Positions 26,919 to 37,399 of a stretch of DNA of 64,000 nt are shown here, piece by piece. The notes beneath the pieces were generated by a model, which had not been told where the DNA came from, did no database searches, and was given only the letters and a program-made list of their open reading frames with translations. The DNA is taken from contig NZ_CP048814.1 in the NCBI RefSeq assembly GCF_014217785.1, positions 992,001 through 1,056,000 on the forward strand, written 5' to 3'. Position numbers and translations under genes: made by a program. The stretch is from Rhodococcus triatomae (GTDB lineage Bacteria; Actinomycetota; Actinomycetes; Mycobacteriales; Mycobacteriaceae). The stretch's first letter is position 1. Every line of letters starts with the position of its first letter.

Positions 26919-29900
26919 CGCATCCCCATCGACACCGCACCCGCGGCTTTGCCGTCGAGGGCGAGAATCAGGTCGGCGATGTACTGCAGCAGTTCGACAT
27001 CCCGCAACCGATCCGCCCCGATGCCACCCGACCCGCCCCGGGGCACCGGCAGCTGCACCATCCCGGTGGTGGCCCGGTACTGGGCGCTCGGGTAGATCCG
27101 CTTGAGCCGCAACTGCTTCGAATCGGGCAGTGGCATCGGCGAGATCTTGATCTGGGTGCCGACCACGGCGATCTCCTCGAGCCCGTACTCCCGGGCGAGC
27201 AGCCGCAGCTTCGCGACCGACACCAGACGCGCGACCTCCTCCGGCAGCGGACCGTACCGGTCGACCAGCTCGTCCACGACGGCACCGATCGACTCGTCGT
27301 CCGACGCGGCGGCGAGCTTGCGGTATCCCTCGAGCCGGAGCCGGTCGCTGGTGACGTAGTCCGGCGGGATGTGCGCGTCGACGGGCAGGTCGATACGGAC
27401 CTCCTTCGGGGCCTCCTCGGTGGTGATCGGCCTACCGTCGGCGGCGGCCCGGTACGCCTCGACGGCCTCGCCGACCAGCCGGACGTACAGGTCGAAACCG
27501 ACGCCCGCGACATGGCCGGACTGCTCGGCGCCCAGCACGTTTCCGGCGCCCCGGATCTCGAGGTCCTTCATCGCCACCGCCATGCCGGCGCCGAGGTCGG
27601 AGTTCTGCGAGATGGTGGCCAACCGGTCGTACGCGGTCTCGGTGAGCGGCTTCTCCGGCGGGTACAGGAAGTAGGCGTACCCGCGTTCCCGGCTGCGGCC
27701 GACGCGTCCGCGCAGCTGGTGCAGCTGTGACAGGCCCAGTGCGTCGGCGCGTTCGACGATCAGGGTGTTGGCGTTGGAGATGTCGAGGCCGGTCTCGACG
27801 ATGGTGGTGCACACCAGCACGTCGAACTCGCGTTCCCAGAACCCCTGCACCGTCTTCTCGAGCCGGTCCTCGTTCATCTGCCCGTGCGCGACGACCACCC
27901 GCGCCTCCGGGACCAGGTCACGAATCCTCTTGGCAGCCTTGTCGATCGAGCTGACCCGGTTGTGAACGTAGAACACCTGGCCGTCGCGTAGCAACTCGCG
28001 CCGGATCGCGGCAGCCACCTGCTTGTCCGCGTAGGAACCCACGTAGGTGAGGATCGGGTGCCGCTCCTCCGGCGGGGTGAGGATCGTCGACATCTCCCGG
28101 ATGCCCGCCATGCTCATCTCCAGCGTGCGCGGGATCGGCGTCGCCGACATGGTGAGGACGTCGACGTGCGTGCGCAGGGCCTTGATGTGTTCCTTGTGCT
28201 CGACACCGAAGCGCTGCTCCTCGTCGACGATGACCAGCCCGAGGTCCTTCCAGCGCACGCCCGTCTGCAGCAACCGGTGGGTACCGACGACGATGTCGAT
28301 CTCGCCGTCGGCCATGCCCTCGATGATCTGCCGCGAATCGGCGGGGTCGGTGAACCGGGAGAGGCCCCCGACGGTGACCGGGAAGCTCGCCATCCGCTCG
28401 GTGAACGTCTGCAGATGTTGTTGCGCCAGCAGCGTCGTCGGCACCAGGACGGCAACCTGCTTGCCGTCCTGCACCGCCTTGAACGCCGCCCGCACGGCGA
28501 TCTCGGTCTTGCCGTATCCGACGTCACCGATGACGACGCGGTCCATCGGAACCGGCTTCTCCATGTCGCCCTTGACCTCGGAGATGACCGTCAGCTGGTC
28601 CTGCGTCTCCTGGAACGGGAACGCGTCCTCCATCTCCTTCTGCCACGGGGTGTCCGAGCCGAACGCATGACCGGGAGCGGCCTGGCGGGCGGCGTACAGC
28701 TGCACCAGCTCACCGGCGATCTCCCGAACCGCCTTGCGGGCCTTGCGTTTCGTGTTGGCCCAATCCGAGCCCCCGAGCTTGCTCAATGCCGGCAACTCGC
28801 CACCGACGTAGCGGGAGAGCTGATCGAGGGACTCCATCGGCACGAACAACCGGTCACCCGGATGACCACGCTTGCTCGGGGCGTACTCGATCACGAGGTA
28901 CTCGCGCCTGGCGCCGCCCACGGTGCGCTCGACCATCTCCACGAACCGGCCGATGCCGTGCTGGTCGTGCACCACCATGTCCCCCGCGGTGAGGGCCAGC
29001 GGATCCACCTGGTTGCGCCGCTTGGCGGGCAGCCGCCTGCCGTCGCCGGCCTGGGCGACGCGGTTGCCGGTCAGGTCCGCCTCGGCGACGACGACGAGCC
29101 CCGGCACCGAGGCGTCGCCGGGAAGCACCAGTCCCTCGTGCAACGAGCCGCACAGGACGGCGACCTGCCCACGCGGTGGCTGCGTACCCGGCTCGACCCT
29201 GGCCGCGGGCACCTCGGCGTCCTGCAGGCGTTCGAGAGCACGCTGCGCGGTACCGGCACCGGCGACGACGACAGCCGCACGGCCACCCGTGCTCACGTGC
29301 GCGCGCAGGCTCACGAACAACTCGGACAGGAGCTCGTCCGACCCGCGTACCTGTGGTGCCGCCGTGACGGGCAGCTCCATCTCCTCGCCGCTGCCCGATG
29401 CCAGTGGGCTGACGGTCCACCAGGGCCGCCCCGAGGCCTCGGCACTGTCCCGGACCTGCCGCAGCGAGCGGTAGGCGGAGGCCGCCAGATCGATGCCGTC
29501 GCCACCCAGTGCGGCCGCGTCGATGGGTGCGTCCGCACCGATCGAGGCCGCGGTCCAGGAGGCCTCCAGGAACTCCTGGCCGGTACGCATCAGGTCCGCC
29601 GCCCGGGTGCGCACCTTCTCCGGGTCGCACACCAACACGTGGGTCTGCGCGGGCAGCACGTCGGTGAGCAGCTGCAACTCCCCCGAGCGCAGGATCGGCA
29701 GTAGCGCCTCCATGCCCTCGACCGGGATACCGCCGGCCATCTTGTCGAGCATCTCCACCAGGGCGGCGTCGGCCGGATTGTCCTTCGCCAGCTGCGCGGC
29801 CCGGTCCCGGACGTCCTCGGTGAGCATCAGCTCCCGGCACGGTGTCGCGAGGACCGTCTCAACCTCGATTTCGGGGATCGACCGCTGGTCGGCGACGGAG

Positions 29901-30562
29901 AACGACCGGATCTCGGTGATCTCGTCGCCCCAGAACTCCACCCGCACCGGATGGTCCGCCGTCGGCGGGAAGACGTCGAGGATGCCGCCGCGTACCGCGA
30001 ACTCGCCGCGTTTGCCCACCATGTCGGCACGGGTGTACGCCATCTCGACGAGGCGCGTGATCAGGCGCTCGAAATCGTGCTCGACACCGGCGCGCAACAC
30101 CACCGGTTCGATCTCGCCCAGACCCGGCGCCATCGGCTGCACGAGGGAACGGACCGTGGTGACGATCACCTGCAGCGGCGGCCCGTAGAGCCGGTCGTCC
30201 GGCCGGGCGATACGACGGAGCACCTCCAGCCGTCGGCCCACGGTGTCCGCGCTGGGCGAGAGCCGCTCGTGCGGGAGCGTCTCCCAGGACGGGAACTGGG
30301 CGACTCCGTCGCCGATCATCTCCCGCAGTTCGATCGCGAGGTCGTCGGCCTCACGGCCGGTCGCGGTCACCACCAGCAGCTGCGTCCGCTCGGCGACGGC
30401 GGACGCGACGAACGGCCGCACCGCGGCGGGCGCGACGATGTCGAGCGAGGCCTGCCCGACCGCGTCGCGGACCCGGGTCAGGGCCGGGTCGGCGAGGGCC
30501 GCCGCCGCAAGACCTGCGAGCGGTGTTCCCGGTGACGACGTGGACGTGGCGGACGAGGACAC
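26915..30562 (-). CDS. mfd: Transcription-repair coupling factor Mfd
   Basis: This 1215-aa SF2 translocase removes RNA polymerase stalled at lesions and recruits UvrA. In order: UvrB-like N-terminal region ([24 protein letters not shown]), RNA-polymerase-interacting module ([17 protein letters not shown]), Walker [17 protein letters not shown], the DEEQ box ([15 protein letters not shown]), [17 protein letters not shown], motif V/VI ([19 protein letters not shown] and [17 protein letters not shown]) and the C-terminal TRCF domain. The GTG at 30562 is selected because TGAGGAG lies 6-7 nt upstream; GTC/GTA codons further out are not starts. Confidence 0.97.
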   Translation of the reverse strand: MSSSATSTSSPGTPLAGLAAAALADPALTRVRDAVGQASLDIVAPAAVRPFVASAVAERTQLLVVTATGREADDLAIELREMIGDGVAQFPSWETLPHERLSPSADTVGRRLEVLRRIARPDDRLYGPPLQVIVTTVRSLVQPMAPGLGEIEPVVLRAGVEHDFERLITRLVEMAYTRADMVGKRGEFAVRGGILDVFPPTADHPVRVEFWGDEITEIRSFSVADQRSIPEIEVETVLATPCRELMLTEDVRDRAAQLAKDNPADAALVEMLDKMAGGIPVEGMEALLPILRSGELQLLTDVLPAQTHVLVCDPEKVRTRAADLMRTGQEFLEASWTAASIGADAPIDAAALGGDGIDLAASAYRSLRQVRDSAEASGRPWWTVSPLASGSGEEMELPVTAAPQVRGSDELLSELFVSLRAHVSTGGRAAVVVAGAGTAQRALERLQDAEVPAARVEPGTQPPRGQVAVLCGSLHEGLVLPGDASVPGLVVVAEADLTGNRVAQAGDGRRLPAKRRNQVDPLALTAGDMVVHDQHGIGRFVEMVERTVGGARREYLVIEYAPSKRGHPGDRLFVPMESLDQLSRYVGGELPALSKLGGSDWANTKRKARKAVREIAGELVQLYAARQAAPGHAFGSDTPWQKEMEDAFPFQETQDQLTVISEVKGDMEKPVPMDRVVIGDVGYGKTEIAVRAAFKAVQDGKQVAVLVPTTLLAQQHLQTFTERMASFPVTVGGLSRFTDPADSRQIIEGMADGEIDIVVGTHRLLQTGVRWKDLGLVIVDEEQRFGVEHKEHIKALRTHVDVLTMSATPIPRTLEMSMAGIREMSTILTPPEERHPILTYVGSYADKQVAAAIRRELLRDGQVFYVHNRVSSIDKAAKRIRDLVPEARVVVAHGQMNEDRLEKTVQGFWEREFDVLVCTTIVETGLDISNANTLIVERADALGLSQLHQLRGRVGRSRERGYAYFLYPPEKPLTETAYDRLATISQNSDLGAGMAVAMKDLEIRGAGNVLGAEQSGHVAGVGFDLYVRLVGEAVEAYRAAADGRPITTEEAPKEVRIDLPVDAHIPPDYVTSDRLRLEGYRKLAAASDDESIGAVVDELVDRYGPLPEEVARLVSVAKLRLLAREYGLEEIAVVGTQIKISPMPLPDSKQLRLKRIYPSAQYRATTGMVQLPVPRGGSGGIGADRLRDVELLQYIADLILALDGKAAGAVSMGMR

Positions 30563-30713
30563 GACTGACTCCTCAGATACGGCAGTACGGATGACGGCGG
30601 TACGGACTACGGCGGTGACGGACGGCGACCGGGGACGGTGGCGCGGGACTCGCCCACAACCGGACACAGCCTAGTCGCCACCACCGTCAACCCCACCACC
30701 GTCGCCACCGGAT

Positions 30714-31370
30714 TCAGTCGTCACCGAGTTCCGGGTTCGCCTCGAGGTTGGTCAGCCCGTTCCAGCAGAGATTGACGAGGTGGGCGGCCACGACCTCCTT
30801 CGACGGAGTGCGCTCGTCGAGCCACCAGGTGGCGGTCGTGGACACCATCCCGACCAGGGCCTGGGCGTACATGGTGGCGAGACCGGGGTCGAATCCGCGC
30901 TTGGAGAAATCCGCGGCGAGCAGGTGCGCGACCTGGCTGATGGCCTCGTTGAGCAGGCTCGAATACGTGCCGTCCGGCGCGGCCACCGGGGAATCCCGGA
31001 CCAGGATCCGGAACCCGTCGGTGTGCTCCTCGACGTAGGAGAGCAGCGCCAGCGCCACCCGCTCGACCCGCACGCGGGACCGATTCTTGGTCAGCGCGTT
31101 GGTGACCATCTCGAGCAGCCGGGACATCTCCCGATCGACGACGACCGCGTAGAGCCCTTCCTTGCCGCCGAAGTGCTCGTAGACGACGGGCTTGGACACG
31201 CTCGCACGCTGCGCGATCTCCTCGATCGACGCCGCCTCGTAGCCGCGCTCGGCGAACAGGGTCCGGGCGATCTGGATCAACTGCTCGCGACGCTGGGTAC
31301 CCGTCATCCGCGTGCGCGCGGGCCGGGTCTGCACCGCGGGCCGGGCCAACTGCTCCTCCGGTGACACCAC
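30714..31370 (-). CDS. TetR-family transcriptional regulator
   Basis: This 218-aa repressor-type protein has an N-terminal HTH: RREQLIQIARTLFAERGYEAASIEEIAQRASVSKPVVYEHFGGKEGLYAVV, split here at about residues 22-70. The C-terminal all-helical domain would bind a small ligand. It corresponds in position to the TetR gene between mfd and glmU of mycobacteria. The start is one of two adjacent GTG codons (31370 or 31367) after AAGGAG. Target genes are unknown. Confidence 0.85.
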   Translation of the reverse strand: MVSPEEQLARPAVQTRPARTRMTGTQRREQLIQIARTLFAERGYEAASIEEIAQRASVSKPVVYEHFGGKEGLYAVVVDREMSRLLEMVTNALTKNRSRVRVERVALALLSYVEEHTDGFRILVRDSPVAAPDGTYSSLLNEAISQVAHLLAADFSKRGFDPGLATMYAQALVGMVSTTATWWLDERTPSKEVVAAHLVNLCWNGLTNLEANPELGDD

Positions 31371-31551
31371 CGTGACTGCCGCTCCTTCCGCGACGCTGCG
31401 AGCGGACCTGCCGGGTCCGCGAGTTTCCGCAGGTCGCCACCAGCCTATCGGGCGGACGCGCCGGATTCCGCGAAGCGGTTCGACGGGCGGCGGGTCGGCG
31501 TGCGAGTATTTCTCTCGCGCAACCGGGCGTGAGGGCCCGAGAGCGTGGCAA

Positions 31552-31622
31552 TCCGCCGTAGTGTAATGGCAGCACCTCTGATTTTGGTTCAGATAGTTCA
31601 GGTTCGAGTCCTGGCGGCGGAG
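31552..31622 (+). tRNA. tRNA-Gln (anticodon TTG)
   Basis: The cloverleaf is complete: acceptor TCCGCCG pairs with CGGCGGA, the anticodon arm is TCTGA-TTTTGGT-TCAGA giving TTG, and the T arm is CAGG-TTCGAGT-CCTG. The discriminator is G and CCA is not encoded. It lies 39 bp upstream of glmU. Confidence 0.95.
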
Positions 31623-31661
31623 CTGAGAGCAGCACCTCGAGATCGACGCAAAGGGAGCTTC

Positions 31662-33149
31662 ATGCCAGTGCAGACCGCCGTGGTCGTCCTCGCCGCCGGA
31701 GCCGGGACACGAATGCGGTCGAAGACCCCCAAAGTGCTGCATCCGCTCGGCGGACGCACGATGCTCGCGCACGCCCTGCACGCCGCAGCCTCGCTGGACC
31801 CGGCACACCTGATCGCCGTCGTCGGTCACGACCGTGCCCGGGTCGGTGCCGCCGTCGAAGAGGTCGCCGGTGCGCTGGGGCGCTCCGTCGACGTCGCGGT
31901 CCAGGAGGAACAGAACGGCACCGGCCACGCCGTGGGCTGCGGGCTCGAAGCGCTTCCCGCCGACTTCACCGGCACCGTCCTCGTCACCGCCGCAGACGTC
32001 CCGCTGCTCGACGGCGACACGCTCACCGCGCTGATCGACGAGCACACCGCCGAGCCGGCCGCCGCCGTCACCGTGCTCACCTCGACCGCCCCGGACCCGA
32101 CCGGCTACGGACGCATCCTGCGGACCACCGACGGTGAGGTCAACGCGATCGTCGAGGAAGCCGACGCCACCGACTCGCAGCGGTCGATCACCGAGGTCAA
32201 CTCGGGCGTCTACGCCTTCGACGCGGTGACGCTGCGCGCCGCGTTGTCCGAACTCAGCGCCGACAACGCGCAGGGCGAGCTCTACCTCACCGACGTCATC
32301 GCGATCGCCCGTCGGGCGGGGCGCCGGGTCCGCGCCCGGCACATCGAGGACGCGGTGCTGGTCGCCGGGGCGAACGACCGGGTTCAGCTCGCCACCCTCG
32401 CCGGCGAGCTGAACCGCCGGATCCTGGAGAAGTGGATGCGTGCGGGTGTGACCGTCGTCGACCCGTCCAGTACCTGGATCGACGTCGACGTCACCCTCGG
32501 CCAGGACGTCACCCTGCATCCCGGCACGCAACTGCACGGGCGCACCGTGATCGGCGAGGACGCCCGGATCGGGCCGGACACCACGCTCACCGACGTCGTC
32601 GTCGGCCACGGCGCGTCGGTGGTGCGGACCCAGGGCAGCGAGTCGTCGATCGGCGCGGAGGCCTCGGTCGGCCCCTTCTCCTATCTGCGCCCGGGCACGG
32701 TGCTGGGGGCGCACGGCAAGATCGGCACCTATGTGGAGACCAAGAACGCGGAGATCGGTGCGCACTCGAAGGTGCCGCATCTCACGTACGTGGGTGACGC
32801 CACCATCGGCGACCACAGCAACATCGGCGCCTCGAGCGTCTTCGTCAACTACGACGGCGTGAACAAGTCACGCACCGTTGTGGGTTCACACGTCCGGACC
32901 GGCTCCGACACCATGTTCGTGGCCCCGGTCCGGGTCGGTGACGGCGCATACACCGGCGCCGGCACCGTGTTGCGTTTCGACGTCCCCCCGGGGGCGCTCG
33001 CCGTCTCCGGCGGCAAGCAGCGCAATATTGAAGGATGGGTGCAGCGAAACCGTCCGGGCACACCGGCGGCTGAGGCAGCATCGAATGCACGAGCATCCGG
33101 CCCGGATGCAGATCCCCATGAAGAACAAAAGGATGGCAACCAGCAGTGA
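31662..33149 (+). CDS. glmU: Bifunctional UDP-GlcNAc pyrophosphorylase/glucosamine-1-phosphate acetyltransferase
   Basis: This 495-aa enzyme makes UDP-GlcNAc for peptidoglycan and arabinogalactan linker. The N-terminal uridylyltransferase domain has [20 protein letters not shown] (about 8-27), [11 protein letters not shown] and [12 protein letters not shown]. The C-terminal left-handed beta helix has hexapeptide repeats, with [36 protein letters not shown] and a Ala/Asp-rich tail. The ATG at 31662 follows AAGGGAG. Its stop overlaps the prs start by 4 bp (GTGA). Confidence 0.97.
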   Translation: MPVQTAVVVLAAGAGTRMRSKTPKVLHPLGGRTMLAHALHAAASLDPAHLIAVVGHDRARVGAAVEEVAGALGRSVDVAVQEEQNGTGHAVGCGLEALPADFTGTVLVTAADVPLLDGDTLTALIDEHTAEPAAAVTVLTSTAPDPTGYGRILRTTDGEVNAIVEEADATDSQRSITEVNSGVYAFDAVTLRAALSELSADNAQGELYLTDVIAIARRAGRRVRARHIEDAVLVAGANDRVQLATLAGELNRRILEKWMRAGVTVVDPSSTWIDVDVTLGQDVTLHPGTQLHGRTVIGEDARIGPDTTLTDVVVGHGASVVRTQGSESSIGAEASVGPFSYLRPGTVLGAHGKIGTYVETKNAEIGAHSKVPHLTYVGDATIGDHSNIGASSVFVNYDGVNKSRTVVGSHVRTGSDTMFVAPVRVGDGAYTGAGTVLRFDVPPGALAVSGGKQRNIEGWVQRNRPGTPAAEAASNARASGPDADPHEEQKDGNQQ

Positions 33150-34126
33150 CCGCGAACTGGATCGACAACCAGAAGAACCTCATGCTCTTCGCAGGTCGCG
33201 CCCATCCGGAGCTGGCTGAGCAGGTGGCGAAGGAACTCGACGTGCGGATCACCCCGCAGACCGCGCGGGACTTCGCGAACGGCGAGACCTTCGTCCGTTT
33301 CGAGGAGTCGGTGCGCGGCTGCGACGCCTTCGTGCTGCAGAGCCACCCCGCCCCGCTCAACGAGTGGGTGATGGAACAGCTCATCATGATCGACGCGCTC
33401 AAGCGCGGATCCGCCAAGCGCATCACGGCGATCCTCCCGTTCTACCCGTACGCCCGTCAGGACAAGAAGCACCGTGGCCGCGAGCCCATCTCGGCCCGGC
33501 TCATCGCGGACCTGCTCAAGACGGCGGGCGCGGACCGGATCATCACGGTCGACCTGCACACCGACCAGATCCAGGGCTTCTTCGACGGCCCGGTCGACCA
33601 CATGCACGCGCAGGGCCAGCTCGCCGAGTACATCCGCGAGCACTACGGCACCGAGAATATCGCCGTCGTCTCCCCCGACTCGGGTCGCGTCCGCGTCGCC
33701 GAGAAGTGGGCGGACACCCTCGGTGGCGCCCCGCTGGCGTTCATCCACAAGACCCGCGACCCGCTGGTGCCCAACCAGGTCAAGTCCAACCGCGTCGTCG
33801 GCGATGTCGAGGGCCGAACCTGCATCCTCATCGACGACATGATCGACACCGGCGGCACCATCGCCGGCGCCGTGAAGATCCTGAAGGAGGCCGGGGCCGG
33901 CGACGTCATCATCGCGGCAACCCACGGCGTCCTCTCGGATCCGGCCCGCGACCGCCTCGCCGAGTGCGGTGCCCGCGAGGTCATCGTCACCAACACGCTG
34001 CCGATCGACGACTCGAAGCAGTTCCCGACGCTGACGGTGCTCTCGATCGCGCCGCTGCTCGCACGCACCATCAAGGAAGTGTTCGAGAACGGTTCCGTCA
34101 CCTCGCTGTTCAACGGCAACGCCTGA
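33146..34126 (+). CDS. prs: Ribose-phosphate pyrophosphokinase
   Basis: This 326-aa enzyme makes PRPP from ribose-5-phosphate and ATP. Motifs are the ATP/flexible loop [20 protein letters not shown] (101-120), [12 protein letters not shown] (135-146) and the PRPP-binding [14 protein letters not shown] (226-239). The product feeds nucleotides, His, Trp and, in mycolata, decaprenylphosphoryl-arabinose. The GTG start overlaps the glmU stop, and a strong terminator follows. It is separated from rplY by 18.7 kb here. Confidence 0.97.
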   Translation: MTANWIDNQKNLMLFAGRAHPELAEQVAKELDVRITPQTARDFANGETFVRFEESVRGCDAFVLQSHPAPLNEWVMEQLIMIDALKRGSAKRITAILPFYPYARQDKKHRGREPISARLIADLLKTAGADRIITVDLHTDQIQGFFDGPVDHMHAQGQLAEYIREHYGTENIAVVSPDSGRVRVAEKWADTLGGAPLAFIHKTRDPLVPNQVKSNRVVGDVEGRTCILIDDMIDTGGTIAGAVKILKEAGAGDVIIAATHGVLSDPARDRLAECGAREVIVTNTLPIDDSKQFPTLTVLSIAPLLARTIKEVFENGSVTSLFNGNA

Positions 34127-34129
34127 GCC

Positions 34130-34171
34130 GATGCGGGACGGGGCGCGACGCTGCGCGCTCCGTCCCGCATC
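34130..34171 (+). terminator. Terminator after prs
   Basis: An 18-bp stem (34130-34147 with 34154-34171, one G-U pair) and a 6-nt loop ACGCTG start 4 bp after the prs stop codon. There is no U-tract. The stem is strong and well placed to end the glmU-prs transcript. Confidence 0.75.
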
Positions 34172-34186
34172 TGCTTCGATGGACCC

Positions 34187-34828
34187 ATGAGCGCGTTCAC
34201 GGGCATCCCGGTCGCCGCACTCGACTTCTACGAGGACCTCGAGGCGGACAACAGCAAGAGCTTCTGGGCGGCGCACCGGTCCGTCTACGACGACGCGGTA
34301 CGGGCTCCGATGACGGCACTGCTCGCGGAGTTGGAGCCGGAGTTCGGCGACGGCAAGCTGTTCCGCCCCCACCGCGACGTGCGCTTCGCCAAGGACAAGT
34401 CTCCCTACAAGACCCACCAGGGTCTGTTCGTGGAATCGTATTCGGGCGCCGGGTACTACGCGCAGATCGATGCCGCCGGGCTACTCGTTGCCGGCGGCTT
34501 CTACGCGTCGACCCCTGCGCAACTCGCGCGGTATCGAGCCGCGGTGGACGACGAGCGGCGCGGACGGCAGCTCGCCCGCATCGTCGGCAGGGTGCGCTCG
34601 ACGGGCTTCGAGATCGGCGGCGACCGACTGAAGACGCGGCCCCGCGGGGTGGCCGACGACCATCCCCGGCTGGATCTGCTCCGCCATCGATCGCTCACCG
34701 CGAGCATCCGCCACGTCTCCCCGGACTGGCTCGCGACGCCCGAGGCCGCGACGCAGATCCGTCGGTCGTGGCGCGCGATGCGCCCCCTCGTGGAGTGGCT
34801 CACCACTGCGGTGGACTCCACTGAATGA
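34187..34828 (+). CDS. DUF2461 family protein
   Basis: This 213-aa protein follows the DUF2461 pattern: GIPVAALDFYEDLEADNSKSFW, FRPHRDVRFAKDKSPYKTH, SYSGAGYYAQIDAAGLLVAGGFY and the C-terminal HVSPDWLATPEAATQI. It is widespread in bacteria, soluble, and of unknown function. It begins with ATG 15 bp after the prs terminator. Confidence 0.85.
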   Translation: MSAFTGIPVAALDFYEDLEADNSKSFWAAHRSVYDDAVRAPMTALLAELEPEFGDGKLFRPHRDVRFAKDKSPYKTHQGLFVESYSGAGYYAQIDAAGLLVAGGFYASTPAQLARYRAAVDDERRGRQLARIVGRVRSTGFEIGGDRLKTRPRGVADDHPRLDLLRHRSLTASIRHVSPDWLATPEAATQIRRSWRAMRPLVEWLTTAVDSTE

Positions 34829-34969
34829 GACCTACCGGTACGTCAAACGCCGTGTAGCACAAGACTTTGCACCGTACATCCCCCGATGCCGATGATCTGC
34901 GTCACGTGGTTGCGGAAGAAATTACCCCGGTGTGAGGCGCCGAATTCGCGTCCCTTACTGTGGCTGCTC

Positions 34970-35662
34970 GTGATCGACGCGCACACGCTTCCCGGTTCCA
35001 CTGACATCGATACCATCCGCAACATCCGCCGTTGGACTCCCGGAGCCTGTGTGTGGTGCGGGAACGACGACTCCGTGGAGATGTACCGGAACGAACCGCG
35101 CTGCGCGACCTGCCGGACTCACGAGGAAGTCATCGACGAGGCCCGCAAGTTCCTCGGGATGTACGGCCTTCGCCCCCTCGGCGGCACCCTGCAGTCCGAG
35201 GACGACGAGGAGTACGAGCACCGCCTCGGCGCCCGCGATGCGCGCCGGGCGCTCAACGAGATTCGGCTCACGGAGCTCCCCGACCCCGCCGCCGTGCGCA
35301 AGGCTCTGCGGCCGCGTGCCGCCGGTGTCGTCGAACACCGCGACAGCGGAGTCTCCGCGGGCGCAGGCGTCGCAGCCCCCACGCCGCCGCCCGCTGCCGC
35401 GACGAGCCGCCCGAAGGCTGCGCGCCCCTCGACCCCCGCTCCGTCGCCGGTCCGCACCGACGCCGTCGACGTCGCCGCTCTCGAGGCGCGGGTAACCGGC
35501 CTGCTCGATCAGATGGGTGCCATCGACGCCCAGATCGCCCTCGTCGGCGACGCTTCCGGACTGGCGGCCAAGGCCCGCCTGAAGAATCTCGAGAACCAGA
35601 AGGCCACGATTCTGCGCACGCTCGCCGCGCTCGAGAAGGCCCGGATCGCCGCCTCCCGCTGA
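34970..35662 (+). CDS. Zinc-ribbon protein with C-terminal coiled coil, unknown function
   Basis: This roughly 230-aa protein has an N-terminal zinc ribbon, CVWC...CATC (about residues 27-48, around GNDDSVEMYRNEPR), followed by HEEVIDEARKFLGMYGLRPL. A Pro/Ala-rich linker (about 130-165) follows, and a helical C-terminus (ALEARVTGLLDQMGAIDAQI, then KNLENQKATILRTLAALEKA) predicted to form a coiled coil. A TACTGT box ends 8 nt before the GTG at 34970, so the mRNA may be nearly leaderless. An ATG 28 codons earlier is in frame but the extension looks non-coding. No family is recognised. Confidence 0.6.
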   Translation: MIDAHTLPGSTDIDTIRNIRRWTPGACVWCGNDDSVEMYRNEPRCATCRTHEEVIDEARKFLGMYGLRPLGGTLQSEDDEEYEHRLGARDARRALNEIRLTELPDPAAVRKALRPRAAGVVEHRDSGVSAGAGVAAPTPPPAAATSRPKAARPSTPAPSPVRTDAVDVAALEARVTGLLDQMGAIDAQIALVGDASGLAAKARLKNLENQKATILRTLAALEKARIAASR

Positions 35663-35678
35663 CGGCGATCCGGCCCCC

Positions 35679-37166
35679 TCAGATCACACGGTCTCGCGTG
35701 CGCTCCTCCGCACGCCTCTCCCAGAACGTCGCGTTTCGGATGCCGAGCGCGACAGGGTCGAACTGCGGGTCCAGGCCCGCTCGCTTCTGCCGCTCGTAGT
35801 CACGCAGAGCCAGAAGCGCGGGCTTCTGCAGAATGAAGATCGCAATGATGTTCAGCCACGCCATCACACCGACTCCGATGTCACCGAGTGTCCACGCGAC
35901 ACCGGCCGTCGACACCGCCCCGTAGGCGACCGCGACAAGGAAGAACAGCTGCAGGAACCGGGTGGCGACCGGAAGGACGCCGGGCCGACTCACGTCGCGC
36001 AGCAGGTAGTTGATGTTGGTCTCCGCCATGTAGTAGTAGGCGACCACGGTGGTGAAGGCGAAGAACGTGAGCGAGATCGCGATGAAGCTGGCGCCCGCTC
36101 CCGACCAGAGTGTGTCGAATGCCGCCTGCGCGAACGCCGGGCCGGCTTCGACCTGTGCGCCGGCGAACCCGTCGTGAAGGACTTCGCCGTCGCTGCCACC
36201 CCCGCCCCACACCTTGTACATGCCGGTCGAGAGGATGAGGAACGCGGTGGCGGAGCACACGAAGAGGGTGTCGATGTAGACGGAGAACGCCTGGACCAGA
36301 CCCTGTTTGGCAGGATGCGACACCTCGGCGGCCGCCGCCGCGTGCGGGCCGGTGCCCTGCCCGGCCTCGTTGCTGTAGATCCCGCGTTTGACACCCCATT
36401 CGATCGCCAGGCCCACGACCGCACCGAAGCCTGCATCCAGGCCCCAGGCACTGGACAGGATCAACCGCAGGACGTCCGGGATCGCGGAGGCGTTGACCAG
36501 GACCACGACGAGCGCGAGCCCGATGTAGACGACCGCCATGAACGGGACGACGACGCCCGCGAACGCCGCGATCCGCTTGACCCCGCCGACCACGATGAAG
36601 GACAGCGCGATCACGACCGCGATGGCGACACTCCACTCGGGAAGCCCCCACGCGGTGTTCATCGACGCGGCGATGCCGTTGGCCTGGATGCCGGGCAGCA
36701 GCACCCCGGTCGCCACGACCGTGACGGCGGCGAACAACAGCGCGTACCAGCGCTGGCCCATGCACTTCTCGATGTAGTAGGCCGGGCCTCCCCGATAGTG
36801 GCCCTGGTGGTCCTTCTCCTTGAACATCTGGCCGAGGGTGCTCTCCACGAACGACGTCGACGCCCCGAGGAACGCGACCATCCACATCCAGAAGACCGCG
36901 CCCGGGCCGCCGAAGGCGATCGCCGTGGCCACGCCCGCGATGTTGCCGGTGCCGACGCGTCCCGCCAGCGACATCGACAGCGCCTGGAACGACGAGACAC
37001 CGGCGTCGGACTTTCCCGGATGGAACATCAGCCGCACCATGTCGCCGACGGCGCGGAGCTGGACGACGCGGGTGCGGATGGTGAAGTACAGGCCTGCCGC
37101 GAGACAGAGGTAGACGAGTGCGGGACTCCACACCCAGCTGTTGATCGTTTCGAGCACGTCGGTCAC
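35679..37166 (-). CDS. Sodium:alanine/glycine symporter (AlsT/AGCS family)
   Basis: This 495-aa membrane protein has about 11 transmembrane helices. AGCS signatures are SSFQALSMSLAGRVGTGNIAGVATAI near residue 60-85, GGPAYYIEKCMG, and the conserved EWGVKRGIYSNEAGQGTGPHAAAAA near residue 260-285 that contributes to amino acid and sodium binding. It should import small neutral amino acids with Na+. The GTG start at 37166 is divergent from the cyclase gene with a 233-bp gap. Confidence 0.9.
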   Translation of the reverse strand: MTDVLETINSWVWSPALVYLCLAAGLYFTIRTRVVQLRAVGDMVRLMFHPGKSDAGVSSFQALSMSLAGRVGTGNIAGVATAIAFGGPGAVFWMWMVAFLGASTSFVESTLGQMFKEKDHQGHYRGGPAYYIEKCMGQRWYALLFAAVTVVATGVLLPGIQANGIAASMNTAWGLPEWSVAIAVVIALSFIVVGGVKRIAAFAGVVVPFMAVVYIGLALVVVLVNASAIPDVLRLILSSAWGLDAGFGAVVGLAIEWGVKRGIYSNEAGQGTGPHAAAAAEVSHPAKQGLVQAFSVYIDTLFVCSATAFLILSTGMYKVWGGGGSDGEVLHDGFAGAQVEAGPAFAQAAFDTLWSGAGASFIAISLTFFAFTTVVAYYYMAETNINYLLRDVSRPGVLPVATRFLQLFFLVAVAYGAVSTAGVAWTLGDIGVGVMAWLNIIAIFILQKPALLALRDYERQKRAGLDPQFDPVALGIRNATFWERRAEERTRDRVI

Positions 37167-37327
37167 GGTGCGGGTTCCCCGTTTCTCGTTCTGGACATCC
37201 CTGGTGAGGAATGCCGCCGCGTGGTCGCGACCGGGAAACGATACGACCGTCTTGTTACCGCGAGGTATCCGGGTGCTCCGAGTGCGCGCCGGGGCCGGTT
37301 TCGCCGCAGGTTTTCGACGATTCGCCT

Positions 37328-37333
37328 ACATTG
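37328..37333 (+). promoter_or_regulatory. Possible -10 element for the cyclase gene
   Basis: TACATT lies 66 bp upstream of the ATG at 37400, with a CTCGGAGGA ribosome-binding site in between (37382-37390). It is the best TAnnnT match in the intergenic region. Confidence 0.35.
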
Positions 37334-37399
37334 AGGCGCGCGGCTCGGCGCTGTGGCGGGGCGTGACAGCGGACAACCAGAGGCTCGGAGGAACCGTCC

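Noticed and set aside
30563-30640. Degenerate TACGGCGG-like repeats before mfd as regulatory repeats
   Set aside because: The units vary in length and sequence and no symmetric element emerges. It may simply be biased DNA.
31371-32816. Upstream extension of the TetR frame through tRNA-Gln and glmU
   Set aside because: The extension runs antisense to a tRNA and a confident glmU gene, so the GTG after AAGGAG is the real start.
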